Assembly: GCA_028821405.1 (NCBI GenBank)
Contig: JAPPGK010000067.1
Span: 1 to 33,263, forward strand
DNA length: 33,263 nucleotides
Direction of reading: 5' to 3'
Source of the DNA: Gammaproteobacteria bacterium
Lineage (GTDB): Bacteria; Pseudomonadota; Gammaproteobacteria; Pseudomonadales; Azotimanducaceae
A model generated the notes under the pieces. It saw nothing but the letters and a program-made list of their open reading frames with translations, had not been told where the DNA came from and made no database searches. This document shows, piece after piece, positions 1 to 12,496 of the stretch (positions are counted from its first letter, which is position 1; each line of letters starts with the position of its first letter). The translations under genes were made by a program, and so were the position numbers.

Positions 1-53
1 GCAGCGGTCTCCAAAACCGCAGGTTGGGGGTTCGAGTCCCTCCTGGCCTGCCA
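1..53 (+). tRNA. tRNA-Trp (CCA anticodon), 3' part only
   Basis: This is the 3' two-thirds of a tRNA; the 5' acceptor strand and D arm lie before the window. The anticodon stem is 4-8 paired with 16-20, and its seven-base loop has CCA at 11-13, which reads the tryptophan codon UGG. The T stem is 26-30 with 38-42 around a TTCGAGT loop. The 3' acceptor strand ends with an encoded CCA at 51-53. A tRNA-Trp directly before secE-nusG is the usual order in many proteobacteria, which supports the call. Confidence 0.95.
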
Positions 54-72
54 CCGACCGGATAGCGGACGC

Positions 73-453
73 ATGCGGACATCGTTGGGAGCCTTGGCAG
101 GGGAGAGCGGGATCATCGTCGATTGGCTGAAATGGATCGTCGTGATGGTGCTCGTCGCCGCCGGTGTCGTGGGCAACTGGTACTTCGGCGACTCGCCGTT
201 CATCTACCGGGCGCTGGCCCTCGTCGCGTTGGCGCTGGTGGCCGGCTTTACGGCGTTGCAGACCGAGCGCGGTCAGCGGGTCTGGAACCTGGCGCGTGAA
301 GCCAGGACCGAACTGCGTCGGGTGGTGTGGCCGACCCGGGGAGAAACAACCCAAACGACGGCCATCGTGTTGATTCTCATTCTGCTCTTCGCATTGATCC
401 TATGGGGACTCGACTCCGGTTTGAGTTTCCTCGTCAAGCAGGTGATCGGTTGA
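73..453 (+). CDS. secE: Preprotein translocase subunit SecE
   Basis: This encodes the small essential subunit of the SecYEG channel in the inner membrane, which clamps the two halves of SecY together. The protein is 126 residues with three predicted membrane helices (about 21-38, 47-62 and 95-114), the long form typical of Gammaproteobacteria rather than the one-helix form. The conserved amphipathic segment before the last helix is visible as a run with [11 protein letters not shown], the SecE signature. The stop overlaps the nusG start (TGATG at 451-455), so the two are translationally coupled. ATG 73 gives the longest reading; in-frame TTG codons at 85 and 94 are other possible starts, and no clear ribosome-binding site settles it. 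Confidence 0.95.
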   Translation: MRTSLGALAGESGIIVDWLKWIVVMVLVAAGVVGNWYFGDSPFIYRALALVALALVAGFTALQTERGQRVWNLAREARTELRRVVWPTRGETTQTTAIVLILILLFALILWGLDSGLSFLVKQVIG

Positions 454-980
454 TGCGCTGGTACGTGGTACATGCCTATTCGGGCTTCGAGAAAGCCGTG
501 GCGCGATCGCTCAAGGAGCGCATCGACCTGTCCCCCTTGAAGGAACACTTCGACGAGGTGCTGGTGCCGACGGAGGAGGTCGTGGAAATGCGCGCCGGGC
601 AGAAGCGACGCAGCGAACGCAAGTTCTTTCCGGGCTACGTACTGGTCCACATGGACCTCAACAACGACACCTGGCACTTGGTCAAGGAGACGCCGCGGGT
701 GATGGGTTTCATCGGCGGTCGTGCCGATGAGCCGGCGCCGCTTTCCGATGCCGAGGCGCAGGCGATCCTCGCCCGGGTACAGGAGGGCAGCGAGAAGGCG
801 ACGCCGAAGACGATGTTCGAACCGGGCGAACTGGTTCGGGTCATCGATGGACCGTTCAACGATTTCAACGGCGTCGTCGAGGAAGTCAACTACGAGAAGA
901 GCCGGATGGTCGTCGCGGTCACCATCTTCGGGCGCTCGACGCCGGTGGAACTGGATTTCTCGCAGGTGGAGAAAGGCTGA
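453..980 (+). CDS. nusG: Transcription termination/antitermination factor NusG
   Basis: NusG binds the clamp of RNA polymerase during elongation, couples it to the ribosome and helps Rho. The protein is 175 residues, close to the family norm. The N-terminal NGN domain begins [14 protein letters not shown] and contains the [10 protein letters not shown] core near residue 65. The C-terminal KOW domain contains [17 protein letters not shown] and ends near the stop. An in-frame start upstream at 327 exists, but it would add 42 residues read from inside secE. The ATG at 453, overlapping the secE stop, gives the family's normal N-terminus. Its own stop overlaps the rplK start at 978-982, so secE, nusG and rplK form one coupled chain. 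Confidence 0.97.
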   Translation: MRWYVVHAYSGFEKAVARSLKERIDLSPLKEHFDEVLVPTEEVVEMRAGQKRRSERKFFPGYVLVHMDLNNDTWHLVKETPRVMGFIGGRADEPAPLSDAEAQAILARVQEGSEKATPKTMFEPGELVRVIDGPFNDFNGVVEEVNYEKSRMVVAVTIFGRSTPVELDFSQVEKG

Positions 981-1441
981 TGGCGAAGAAAGTCGAAGCC
1001 TATGTAAAGCTCCAGGTGCCGGCCGGGCAGGCCAATCCCGCGCCGCCGGTGGGGCCGGCGCTGGGCCAGCACGGCGTCAACATCATGGAGTTCTGCAAGG
1101 CGTTCAACGCCGAAACCCAGCGCCAGGAGGCGGGGTTGCCGGTGCCCGTGGTGCTCACCGTGTACAGCGACCGTTCGTTCACGTTCATCACGAAGACGCC
1201 CCCCGCCTCGGTCCTGTTGCGCAAGGCGGCGAACATCGACAAGGGATCGGGCACGCCCAACACCGAGAAGAAGGGCAAGGTGACGCGCGCGCAACTCGAG
1301 GAGATCGCCCGCATCAAGATGCCCGACCTCACCGCTCGGGATCTCGACGCGGCCGTGAAGACCATCGCCGGCAGCGCACGCAGCGCCGGGATTGAAGTCG
1401 ACGAGGCCGTCACAACGGTTGTGGACGGACAGGGAGGTTAG
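980..1441 (+). CDS. rplK: 50S ribosomal protein L11
   Basis: L11 forms the GTPase-associated stalk base with L10 and L7/L12, binds 23S rRNA and is needed for RelA activation. The N-terminal domain begins [21 protein letters not shown] and carries the proline-rich [11 protein letters not shown] stretch. The C-terminal RNA-binding domain includes [13 protein letters not shown] and a [10 protein letters not shown] segment. At 153 residues it is about ten residues longer than the E. coli protein; the extra residues are a C-terminal tail after the conserved GIEVDE. The ATG overlaps the nusG stop. The Shine-Dalgarno site for the next gene (GGGAGG, near 1432) lies inside this gene's last codons. Confidence 0.97.
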   Translation: MAKKVEAYVKLQVPAGQANPAPPVGPALGQHGVNIMEFCKAFNAETQRQEAGLPVPVVLTVYSDRSFTFITKTPPASVLLRKAANIDKGSGTPNTEKKGKVTRAQLEEIARIKMPDLTARDLDAAVKTIAGSARSAGIEVDEAVTTVVDGQGG

Positions 1442-1443
1442 CG

Positions 1444-2139
1444 ATGGCCAAGACCAGCAAGCGAATGCGCGCGATCAACGAGAAGCTGGACCGCACCAAG
1501 GTCTATCCCATCGAAGAGGCCGTTGCGCTGCTCAACGATCTCGCGAAAGCCGGATTCGCCGAGTCGATCGACGTCTCGGTGAACCTGGCCGTGGATCCCC
1601 GGAAGTCCGATCAGTCCGTTCGCGGTGCAACGACGTTGCCCCACGGCTCCGGGAAAGCGGTCCGGGTCGCCGTGTTCACCCAGGGCGACAATGCCGACAA
1701 GGCCGTCGCCGCCGGCGCGGACGTGGTGGGCCTTGAAGACTTGGCGGAACGGGTGAACGGCGGCGAACTGGATTTCGACGTGGTGATCGCAAGTCCCGAC
1801 GCCATGCGCGTGGTCGGTGCGCTGGGTCGGGTACTGGGGCCGCGGGGGCTCATGCCGAACCCCAAGACCGGTACCGTTACCGCGGATGTGGAGACTGCGG
1901 TCAAGAACGCCAAGTCGGGGCAGGTGCAGTTTCGGGCCGACCGCGGCGGCATCGTCCACGGCCGCGTCGGCACCGTGGGGTTCGAGCCGCAGCAGGTCAG
2001 GGAGAACCTCGAAGCGCTGCTTCAGGATCTGCGCCGGGCGAGACCGGCCTCATCGAAGGGGCACTACCTGAAGAAGATCACCTTGTCGACGACGATGGGA
2101 CCGGGCATCCGCATCGACGAGTCGTCGCTCGCGGTCTAG
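1444..2139 (+). CDS. rplA: 50S ribosomal protein L1
   Basis: L1 forms the mobile L1 stalk that helps eject deacylated tRNA; in many bacteria it also represses its own rplK-rplA message. The protein is 231 residues, close to the E. coli length. It begins [15 protein letters not shown] and contains [14 protein letters not shown] in the second half, the most conserved L1 signature. The C-terminal part has [19 protein letters not shown], also typical. The start follows the rplK stop by two bases, with a good GGGAGG ribosome-binding site about 7 bases upstream. I saw no obvious L1-binding mimic in the short upstream sequence shown here. Confidence 0.97.
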   Translation: MAKTSKRMRAINEKLDRTKVYPIEEAVALLNDLAKAGFAESIDVSVNLAVDPRKSDQSVRGATTLPHGSGKAVRVAVFTQGDNADKAVAAGADVVGLEDLAERVNGGELDFDVVIASPDAMRVVGALGRVLGPRGLMPNPKTGTVTADVETAVKNAKSGQVQFRADRGGIVHGRVGTVGFEPQQVRENLEALLQDLRRARPASSKGHYLKKITLSTTMGPGIRIDESSLAV

Positions 2140-2175
2140 CGGCACGCCACACACCGAAGAGGTTGCGATCAAGCG

Positions 2176-2700
2176 ATGGCACTGCAACTCGAACAGAAAC
2201 AAGCGATCGTCGCCGACGTGAATGCAGCGGCGGGCAACGCCCTGGCCGCGGTTGTCGCCGATCATCGGGGCGTCAACGTCGCCGAGATGACCGACCTGCG
2301 CCGACGCGCGCGCGAAGCCGGCGTGTACCTGCGGGTGGTCCGCAACACGCTCTTGAAACGGGCGGTCGTGGGTACCGAGTACGAGTGCCTGGCAGAGGTG
2401 GCGGCCGGACCGACGATGTTGGCGTTCTCCAACGACGATCCGGGGTCCGCGGCGCGCCTGCTGAAGGAAGCGGCGCGCGACATCGAGGAACTCGACGTCA
2501 AGGCCATCGCCATCGGCGGGGAGCTGCTGCCGGCGAACGACATCGACCGGATCGCATCCCTGCCCACCCGCGATGCTGCGATCGCCATGCTCATGGCAGT
2601 GATGCAGGCACCGATCGCCAAGCTCGCGCGAACGCTTAAGGAGGTTCCTGGGAAGTTGACGAGAACCTTGGCCGCCGTCGGCGACTCAAAGGAGTCCTAG
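2176..2700 (+). CDS. rplJ: 50S ribosomal protein L10
   Basis: L10 anchors the L7/L12 dimers to the ribosome. The protein is 174 residues with the N-terminal rRNA-binding domain ([18 protein letters not shown] and [12 protein letters not shown]) and a C-terminal helix that carries the L12 dimers. The gap after rplA is only 36 bases, too short for the long structured L10 leader seen in E. coli, so autogenous control of the E. coli kind would have to use sequence inside rplA. The start ATG has AAGAGG about 13 bases upstream, a long spacing. A 55-base AT-richer gap separates it from rplL. Confidence 0.96.
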   Translation: MALQLEQKQAIVADVNAAAGNALAAVVADHRGVNVAEMTDLRRRAREAGVYLRVVRNTLLKRAVVGTEYECLAEVAAGPTMLAFSNDDPGSAARLLKEAARDIEELDVKAIAIGGELLPANDIDRIASLPTRDAAIAMLMAVMQAPIAKLARTLKEVPGKLTRTLAAVGDSKES

Positions 2701-2755
2701 CCGATCGGCGCTTAACGGTACCAACCATTGAACTTAAGTTGAGGAGTCAAGCTTT

Positions 2756-3145
2756 ATGGCTTTGTCGAAAGACGATATCTTAAACGCCATTGCGGACATG
2801 AGCGTCATGGACGTCGTGGAACTGGTCCGCTCCATGGAGGAGAAGTTCGGCGTATCCGCGGCGGCAGCACAGGCCGTCGTGGCACCGGCAGGCGTGGGCG
2901 GATCCGATGAACCCGACGCCGGCGGGGAGGAGCAGACCGAATTTGCCGTCGTGCTCGCCGGTATTGGCGACAAGAAGGTCAACGTCATCAAGGCTGTCCG
3001 TGCGATCACTGGTCTAGGCCTGAAGGAAGCCAAGGCCCTCGTTGACGAGGCGCCTTCGCCGCTCAAGGAAGGTGTAAGCAAAGACGAATCGGAGGAGATA
3101 AGGAAGCAGTTGGAAGACGCAGGCGCGTCCGTGGAAATCAAGTAG
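2756..3145 (+). CDS. rplL: 50S ribosomal protein L7/L12
   Basis: L7/L12 is the multi-copy stalk protein that recruits translational GTPases. The protein is 129 residues. The N-terminal dimerisation helices ([19 protein letters not shown]) are followed by an Ala/Gly-rich flexible hinge (about 38-58). The globular C-terminal domain then carries [21 protein letters not shown], the factor-binding face. The ribosome-binding site TGAGGAG at 2740-2746 is the best in the operon and lies in an AT-rich stretch, in keeping with the higher synthesis L12 needs (four or six copies per ribosome). The hinge has several acidic residues (DEPDAGGEE). Confidence 0.97.
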   Translation: MALSKDDILNAIADMSVMDVVELVRSMEEKFGVSAAAAQAVVAPAGVGGSDEPDAGGEEQTEFAVVLAGIGDKKVNVIKAVRAITGLGLKEAKALVDEAPSPLKEGVSKDESEEIRKQLEDAGASVEIK

Positions 3146-3457
3146 ATCACGGCCGCGCGATTTGAATCGGATCTGCTTCGCCCGCGCCCTTGAGGCGTTG
3201 GCCGAGACCGTTCGGCTAGTCCGGACGAGGGACGTATGGGACTCGCCCCGTGCGCATTGGGTTCAGTGCGCGCGGGTTTTCGCGTCCGCGGCCCACGACG
3301 ACATCGGCGAATCGATCCTTGCCGATGGGCTACGCACGATACGGCGCGGTCGTTCCGCTCTGCACGTTAGCTAACCACCGAAAAGCGCCGCTGACAAGGG
3401 CAACGAAACACTTAACGACTCTTAACTATCACTCTCATCTGACCCACGGGAACTCTA
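3146..3457 (+). other. rplL-rpoB intergenic spacer (312 bases, no gene)
   Basis: No open frame here has a ribosome-binding site or recognisable product. The stretch holds a GC-rich hairpin followed by TTTT at 3247-3280 (entered separately). A second perfect stem follows: CATCGGC at 3302-3308 pairs with GCCGATG at 3321-3327 around a 12-base loop. The last 80 bases, before rpoB, are AT-richer and largely unpaired. In E. coli the equivalent spacer holds a partial terminator and an RNase III site that set the ratio of ribosomal protein to polymerase message. This spacer is positioned and built to do the same, but that role is inferred. Confidence 0.7.
3247..3280 (+). terminator. Attenuator-like hairpin between rplL and rpoB
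   Basis: CCCGTGCGCA at 3247-3256 pairs with TGCGCGCGGG at 3267-3276, ten base pairs with a single G-T wobble and a ten-base loop, followed directly by TTTT at 3277-3280. The short T run suggests a partial terminator. That fits a site where ribosomal protein transcription is trimmed before rpoB. Confidence 0.6.
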
Positions 3458-7690
<4,233 letters not shown>

Positions 7691-7735
7691 CTCGACCAAG
7701 CGCTACGTTGCGAAAGAACAAGGAACCAAGGGAAC

Positions 7736-10700
7736 ATGAAAGACCTCATCAATCTGTTTAGGACCCAAGGCGCTCCGGACGAGTTCGACAGTCTGAGGAT
7801 CGGACTGGCCTCGCCGGAGATGATCCGCTCGTGGTCCTTCGGCGAAGTCAAGAAACCCGAGACCATCAACTACCGCACGCTCAAGCCGGAACGGGATGGC
7901 TTGTTCTGCGCGCGGATCTTCGGTCCGACCAAGGACTACGAGTGTCTTTGCGGCAAGTACAAGCGCCTCAAGCACCGCGGCGTCATGTGCGAGAAATGCG
8001 GCGTGGAAGTGACCCTCTCGAAGGTCCGCCGGGAACGCATGGGGCGCATCGAATTGGCGAGCCCGGTCGCCCATATCTGGTTCCTCAAGTCGCTGCCGTC
8101 GCGCATCGGACTGTTGCTCGACGCGGGCTACGGCGAGGACAGCCATGGCAAGCTCGATGGCTGGAAGGCGGGCCAGCGCTACGCCCCGGGGGACATGGTC
8201 GCCCACCTGTCGAAGCGCTATACCTGCCGCGAAGACCACGTGGCATCGCAGGACCACCGACCCGGCCTCGCCCCGAACCTGTGGACCGAGCGTCGCTACA
8301 TCGGCACGCTGCGTTCCGTCGAGAGCGTGCTCTATTTCGAGAACCATGTCGTGACCGACGCGGGCACCGTGCCCGGCATCGAAGCCGGCATGCTGCTCAC
8401 GGACGAGGAGTACTACGAAGAAATCGAGCGCTACGGCGACGACTTCTCGGCGATGATGGGCGGCGAAGCCGTTCGCGAACTCCTAACGGCCCTCGACCTC
8501 GATAGCCGCGTCGAACAGGTTGCCGAGCAGGTCCGCACGTCGACTTCGGAGACGAAGCGCAAGAAGCTCTCCAAGAGCTTGAAGCTCATGGAGGCATTCC
8601 AGTCGAGCGCCAGCGGCAAGGCCAACAAGCCCGAATGGATGATCCTGACGGTGCTACCTGTGCTGCCGCCGGATCTCCGGCCCCTGGTTCCCCTGGACGG
8701 CGGCCGTTTCGCGACCTCCGACTTGAACGATCTCTATCGGCGGGTCATCAACCGCAACAACCGCTTGAAGCGACTGCTCGACCTGAACGCGCCCGACATC
8801 ATCGTGCGCAACGAAAAACGCATGTTGCAGGAGGCCGTGGATGCACTGCTCGACAACGGTCGTCGCGGGCGGGCGATCACGGGCACCAACCGACGCCCGT
8901 TGAAGTCCCTCGCGGACATGATCAAGGGCAAGCAGGGACGGTTCCGGCAGAACCTGCTGGGCAAACGGGTCGACTACTCGGGCCGAACGGTGATCGTGGT
9001 CGGTCCTACCCTCAAGCTGCACCAGTGCGGGTTGCCCAAGAAGATGGCGCTGGAACTTTTCAAGCCTTTCATTTTCGGCAAGCTGGAACTCCGTGGACTC
9101 GCCACCACCATCAAGTCGGCCAAACGGATGGTGGAACGGGAAACCGCCGAGGTCTGGGACATTCTCGCGGAGGTTATCCGCGAGCATCCGGTGCTGCTCA
9201 ACCGGGCGCCGACGCTGCACAGGCTTGGAATCCAGGCGTTCGAGCCGCTGCTCATCGAGGGCAACGCCATTCAACTGCATCCCCTGGTCTGCGCCGCGTT
9301 CAACGCGGACTTCGACGGCGACACCATGTCCGTGCATGTGCCGTTGACCCTCGAGGCACAGTTGGAAGCCCGGGCACTCATGATGTCGACCAACAATGTG
9401 CTGTCGCCCGCCAGCGGCGAGCCGATCATCGTGCCTACCCACGACGTCGTATTGGGTCTCTACTACATGACCCGCGACAGGACCGGCGCAACGGGCGAAG
9501 GCATGTCCTTCACCGATGTCGCCGAGGTTACCCGGGCGTTCGAGACCGGAAAGGTCGACCTGCACGCCAAGGTGAAGGTGCGCATCCGCGCGAACGACGA
9601 AGACGAGCAACCTTCGCTGGTCGAAACCACGGTGGGACGGGCATTGCTCTACGAACTGGTGCCGAAGGAACTACCGTTCGAGCTGGTCAACGAGCCGCTC
9701 GACCGGCGCGCGATCTCCGCACTGATCAATGCCTGCTACCGGAACGTGGGCCTCAAGGAGACCGTCGTCTTCGCCGACCAGCTCATGTACACGGGGTTCC
9801 ACTACTCGACGTCTTCCGGGGCGTCGATCGGTATCGAGGACTTCGTGATCCCCGAAGACAAGGCGGCGATCATCACCAGCGCGCGAGAGGAAGTCGCCGA
9901 GATCGAGTCCCAATACGCGTCGGGCCTCGTGACCCAGGGCGAGAAGTACAACAAGGCCGTGGACATCTGGTCCCGGGCCGAGGACCTCGTGTCGCAGTCC
10001 ATGATGAAGGGGATCTCCACCGAGACCGCGATCGACCTCAACGGCCGGGAGTTCGACCACGAGTCGTTCAATTCCGTCTACATCTATTCCGATTCCGGCG
10101 CCCGGGGTTCCCAGGCGCAGATACGGCAACTGGCCGGCATGCGCGGCCTGATGACCCGGCCCGATGGCAGCATCATCGAGACCCCGATCATCGCCAACTT
10201 CCGGGAAGGCTTGACGGTGAACGAGTACTTCATTTCGACGCACGGCGCCCGCAAGGGACTCGCCGATACCGCGTTGAAGACGGCAAACTCGGGATACCTG
10301 ACGCGTCGGCTCGTCGACGTGGCGCAGGACCTCGTGGTCACCGAGCGCGACTGCGGCACCGACCGCGGGCTGGTGATGACCGCCCTTATCGAAGGCGGCG
10401 ATGTCGTTGAGCCCCTCGCGGCGCGAGTGCTCGGCCGCGTGGTCGCCCGGGCCGTCCTCGATGTGGACGGCGAGCAGGAGTGCATCCCGAAGGGCACGAT
10501 GCTCGATGAAGCCTGGGTCGACAGCTTGGAACACATGGGAGTCGACGAGATCACGGTGCGGTCGCCGATCACCTGCGGGACCCGCTACGGCGTCTGCGCG
10601 GAGTGCTACGGGCGCGACCTGGCCCGCGGACACAAGGTGAACGTGGGCGAAGCCGTGGGCGTGATCGCGGCACAGTCCATCGGCGAGCCGGGTACGCAGC

Positions 10701-12280
10701 TGACGATGCGGACCTTCCACATCGGTGGGGCCGCGTCCCGTGCCACCGCGAGCGACAGCGTACAGGTGCGTTTCGGCGGTGCGGTGCGGATGCACAACCT
10801 AAAGCACGTGGAACGCACGTCCGGCGAACTGGTCGCGGTCTCGCGTTCCGGCGAAATCGCGGTCGTCGACGAGCACGGACGGGAGCGTGAACGCTACAAG
10901 CTGCCCTATGGCGCGTTCATCACCGTGCGCGAAAACGACGTCGTGGATGCCGGTCAGGTGATCGCCAACTGGGATCCCCACACCCACCCGATCATCACCG
11001 AGGTCGAAGGCCGTGTCGTGTTCGAAGACATGGAGGAGGGCTTGTCGGTGAATCGCCAAATGGACGAACTCACCGGCCTGTCCAGTATTTCGGTGCTTGA
11101 TCCGAAGGATCGGCCGACGGCAGGCAAGGACTTGCGTCCGGGCGTGCGTTTGGTGGACGGCGACGGCGAGGCCGTCAATCTGGCCAACACCGACGTGCCC
11201 GCGCACTACTTCCTGGCGGATAACGCGATTCTCAACGTCGAGGACAACGCGTCGGTGGGCGTCGGCGACATCATTGCCCGGATTCCGCAGGAAGGCTCGA
11301 AGACCCGCGACATTACCGGCGGTTTGCCGCGGGTAGCCGACCTCTTCGAAGCTCGCCGGCCGAAGGAGCCGGGGATCCTCGCGGAAGCCACCGGTACGGT
11401 CAGTTTCGGCAAGGAAACGAAGGGCAAGCGACGTTTGGTCGTCACCGGCGAGGGACTGCGGGCCGAGACCACGGGACGCCTCGAGATCCGCGACAAGGAC
11501 CGCACCCTGGCAATAACCACCAGCGACGGCGAGGAGTTCACAACGTCGATTCCGCAATCCCATCGACTTGCTGCAACCGAGGGCCAGGACGTGAAGCGGG
11601 GCGAAATCCTCACCCACGAGGTGGTGGAGACCTTGATTCCGAAGTGGCGGCAGATCTCGGTATTCGAAGGTGAGCACGTTGAGCGTGGCGAAGTGATTTC
11701 GGAGGGTCCCGAGAGTCCTCACGACATCCTGCGCTTGAAGGGTGTTGCCGAACTGGCGAAGTACATCATCTACGAAATCCAGGAGGTGTACCGGCTGCAG
11801 GGCGTCACCATCAACGATAAGCACATCGAGACCATCGTCCGCCAGATGCTGCGCAAGGTGGAGATCACCGATCCCGGTGATTCGGACTACATCCGAGGCG
11901 AACAGGCCGAGTATGTGAATGTGCTCATCGAGAACGAACGCCTGGCAGGCCATGACCTCAAGCCAGTGGAATACGAGCGCATCCTGCTCGGCATCACCAA
12001 GGCCTCGTTGGCGACGGAGTCGTTCATCTCGGCGGCATCGTTCCAGGAGACGACCCGCGTGCTCACCGAAGCGGCGGTGACGGGCAAGCGGGACTTCCTG
12101 CGTGGGTTGAAGGAGAACGTCGTGGTTGGCCGGCTGATTCCGGCCGGCACGGGTTTGAACTACCACCAGGAACGCAAGCAGCGTCGCGAGGAGGAAGCCC
12201 AGGCCCGTTTGGCACGGGAGCAGGGCGCCACTGCCGACGAGATCGAACAGGCGTTGTCGGAGGCGTTGAGTTCGAGTTGA
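7736..12280 (+). CDS. rpoC: DNA-directed RNA polymerase subunit beta'
   Basis: Beta' carries the catalytic magnesium site, clamp, bridge helix and trigger loop. The protein is 1514 residues against 1407 in E. coli. The N-terminal zinc ribbon has cysteines 70, 72, 85 and 88. The catalytic motif NADFDGD is at 523-529, with the three aspartates intact, but it is followed by TMSVH where bacteria nearly always have QMAVH. The second zinc site ([11 protein letters not shown]) and the trigger-loop region, with an E. coli-type large insertion after [11 protein letters not shown], are present. Two blocks missing from E. coli account for nearly all the extra length: residues 130-190 and about 1238-1299, entered separately. 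The start ATG has AGGGA close upstream. The gene follows rpoB after 45 bases and ends the operon. Confidence 0.98.
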   Translation: MKDLINLFRTQGAPDEFDSLRIGLASPEMIRSWSFGEVKKPETINYRTLKPERDGLFCARIFGPTKDYECLCGKYKRLKHRGVMCEKCGVEVTLSKVRRERMGRIELASPVAHIWFLKSLPSRIGLLLDAGYGEDSHGKLDGWKAGQRYAPGDMVAHLSKRYTCREDHVASQDHRPGLAPNLWTERRYIGTLRSVESVLYFENHVVTDAGTVPGIEAGMLLTDEEYYEEIERYGDDFSAMMGGEAVRELLTALDLDSRVEQVAEQVRTSTSETKRKKLSKSLKLMEAFQSSASGKANKPEWMILTVLPVLPPDLRPLVPLDGGRFATSDLNDLYRRVINRNNRLKRLLDLNAPDIIVRNEKRMLQEAVDALLDNGRRGRAITGTNRRPLKSLADMIKGKQGRFRQNLLGKRVDYSGRTVIVVGPTLKLHQCGLPKKMALELFKPFIFGKLELRGLATTIKSAKRMVERETAEVWDILAEVIREHPVLLNRAPTLHRLGIQAFEPLLIEGNAIQLHPLVCAAFNADFDGDTMSVHVPLTLEAQLEARALMMSTNNVLSPASGEPIIVPTHDVVLGLYYMTRDRTGATGEGMSFTDVAEVTRAFETGKVDLHAKVKVRIRANDEDEQPSLVETTVGRALLYELVPKELPFELVNEPLDRRAISALINACYRNVGLKETVVFADQLMYTGFHYSTSSGASIGIEDFVIPEDKAAIITSAREEVAEIESQYASGLVTQGEKYNKAVDIWSRAEDLVSQSMMKGISTETAIDLNGREFDHESFNSVYIYSDSGARGSQAQIRQLAGMRGLMTRPDGSIIETPIIANFREGLTVNEYFISTHGARKGLADTALKTANSGYLTRRLVDVAQDLVVTERDCGTDRGLVMTALIEGGDVVEPLAARVLGRVVARAVLDVDGEQECIPKGTMLDEAWVDSLEHMGVDEITVRSPITCGTRYGVCAECYGRDLARGHKVNVGEAVGVIAAQSIGEPGTQLTMRTFHIGGAASRATASDSVQVRFGGAVRMHNLKHVERTSGELVAVSRSGEIAVVDEHGRERERYKLPYGAFITVRENDVVDAGQVIANWDPHTHPIITEVEGRVVFEDMEEGLSVNRQMDELTGLSSISVLDPKDRPTAGKDLRPGVRLVDGDGEAVNLANTDVPAHYFLADNAILNVEDNASVGVGDIIARIPQEGSKTRDITGGLPRVADLFEARRPKEPGILAEATGTVSFGKETKGKRRLVVTGEGLRAETTGRLEIRDKDRTLAITTSDGEEFTTSIPQSHRLAATEGQDVKRGEILTHEVVETLIPKWRQISVFEGEHVERGEVISEGPESPHDILRLKGVAELAKYIIYEIQEVYRLQGVTINDKHIETIVRQMLRKVEITDPGDSDYIRGEQAEYVNVLIENERLAGHDLKPVEYERILLGITKASLATESFISAASFQETTRVLTEAAVTGKRDFLRGLKENVVVGRLIPAGTGLNYHQERKQRREEEAQARLAREQGATADEIEQALSEALSSS
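8123..8305 (+). other. CBM5/12-like insert in RpoC clamp region (residues 130-190)
   Basis: E. coli beta' reads GLLLD then about a dozen residues to RVLYFE. Here GLLLD and SVLYFE are separated by about 61 more residues. The block has the spacing of aromatic and turn residues typical of type-3 chitin-binding (CBM5/12) modules: Trp143, Tyr149, Gly152-Asp153, Val155, Tyr162, Cys164, His168, Pro176, Pro180 and Trp183. The family pattern is W, then Y, G-D-x-V, Y, P and a closing W over about 45 residues. The match is by eye; the fold is inferred, not shown. The place between conserved regions A and B is also where Thermus beta' carries a lineage-specific domain. Confidence 0.6.
11447..11632 (+). 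other. Extra block in RpoC jaw (residues about 1238-1299)
   Basis: E. coli beta' has KGKRRLVIT, then 11 residues, then [21 protein letters not shown]. Here about 62 residues separate KGKRRLVVT from [21 protein letters not shown]. The end of the extra block, [21 protein letters not shown], resembles the segment that follows it (both IP, a short linker, EG, then V-R-GE-I/L). This suggests a tandem duplication of the sandwich-barrel motif rather than foreign sequence. Confidence 0.6.
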
Positions 12281-12288
12281 CCTGACCC

Positions 12289-12315
12289 CGCGGGACGGGC
12301 TTGTCCCGTCCCGCG
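12289..12315 (+). terminator. Strong hairpin after rpoC
   Basis: CGCGGGACGGG at 12289-12299 pairs perfectly with CCCGTCCCGCG at 12305-12315 around a five-base loop, nine bases after the rpoC stop. There is no T run behind it, so it may be a 3'-end stabilising hairpin or work with Rho. A related but imperfect hairpin sits after the STAS gene at 26856-26876. Confidence 0.6.
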
Positions 12316-12496
12316 TCGCGTCGAGGCGGGCGAAGCGTCTTGTGCTTGCCTTGCGCCCCGTTCAACGCGGGTAGTGAACCAGCGGATTTGCTCCCGTCGA
12401 ACGGTGTGGTTCAATGTCGGGGATAGGGCAGGGAACCAGCAGTAGCGCGGGTAGGTGCACGACCAGGGAAGCCTACTGCCACGTGAACCCATCGTC
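12316..12496 (+). other. rpoC-sulP spacer
   Basis: There is no gene here. A weak promoter-like pair can be drawn (TTGCTC near 12390, then TTCAAT after 16 bases), with about 85 bases to the sulP ATG, but it matches consensus poorly. A GTG at 12455 could extend sulP upstream by 14 residues; those residues do not look like a SulP N-terminus. Confidence 0.3.

Noticed and set aside
327-452. Upstream extension of nusG
   Set aside because: It reads through secE in another frame; the NusG N-terminus is at 453.
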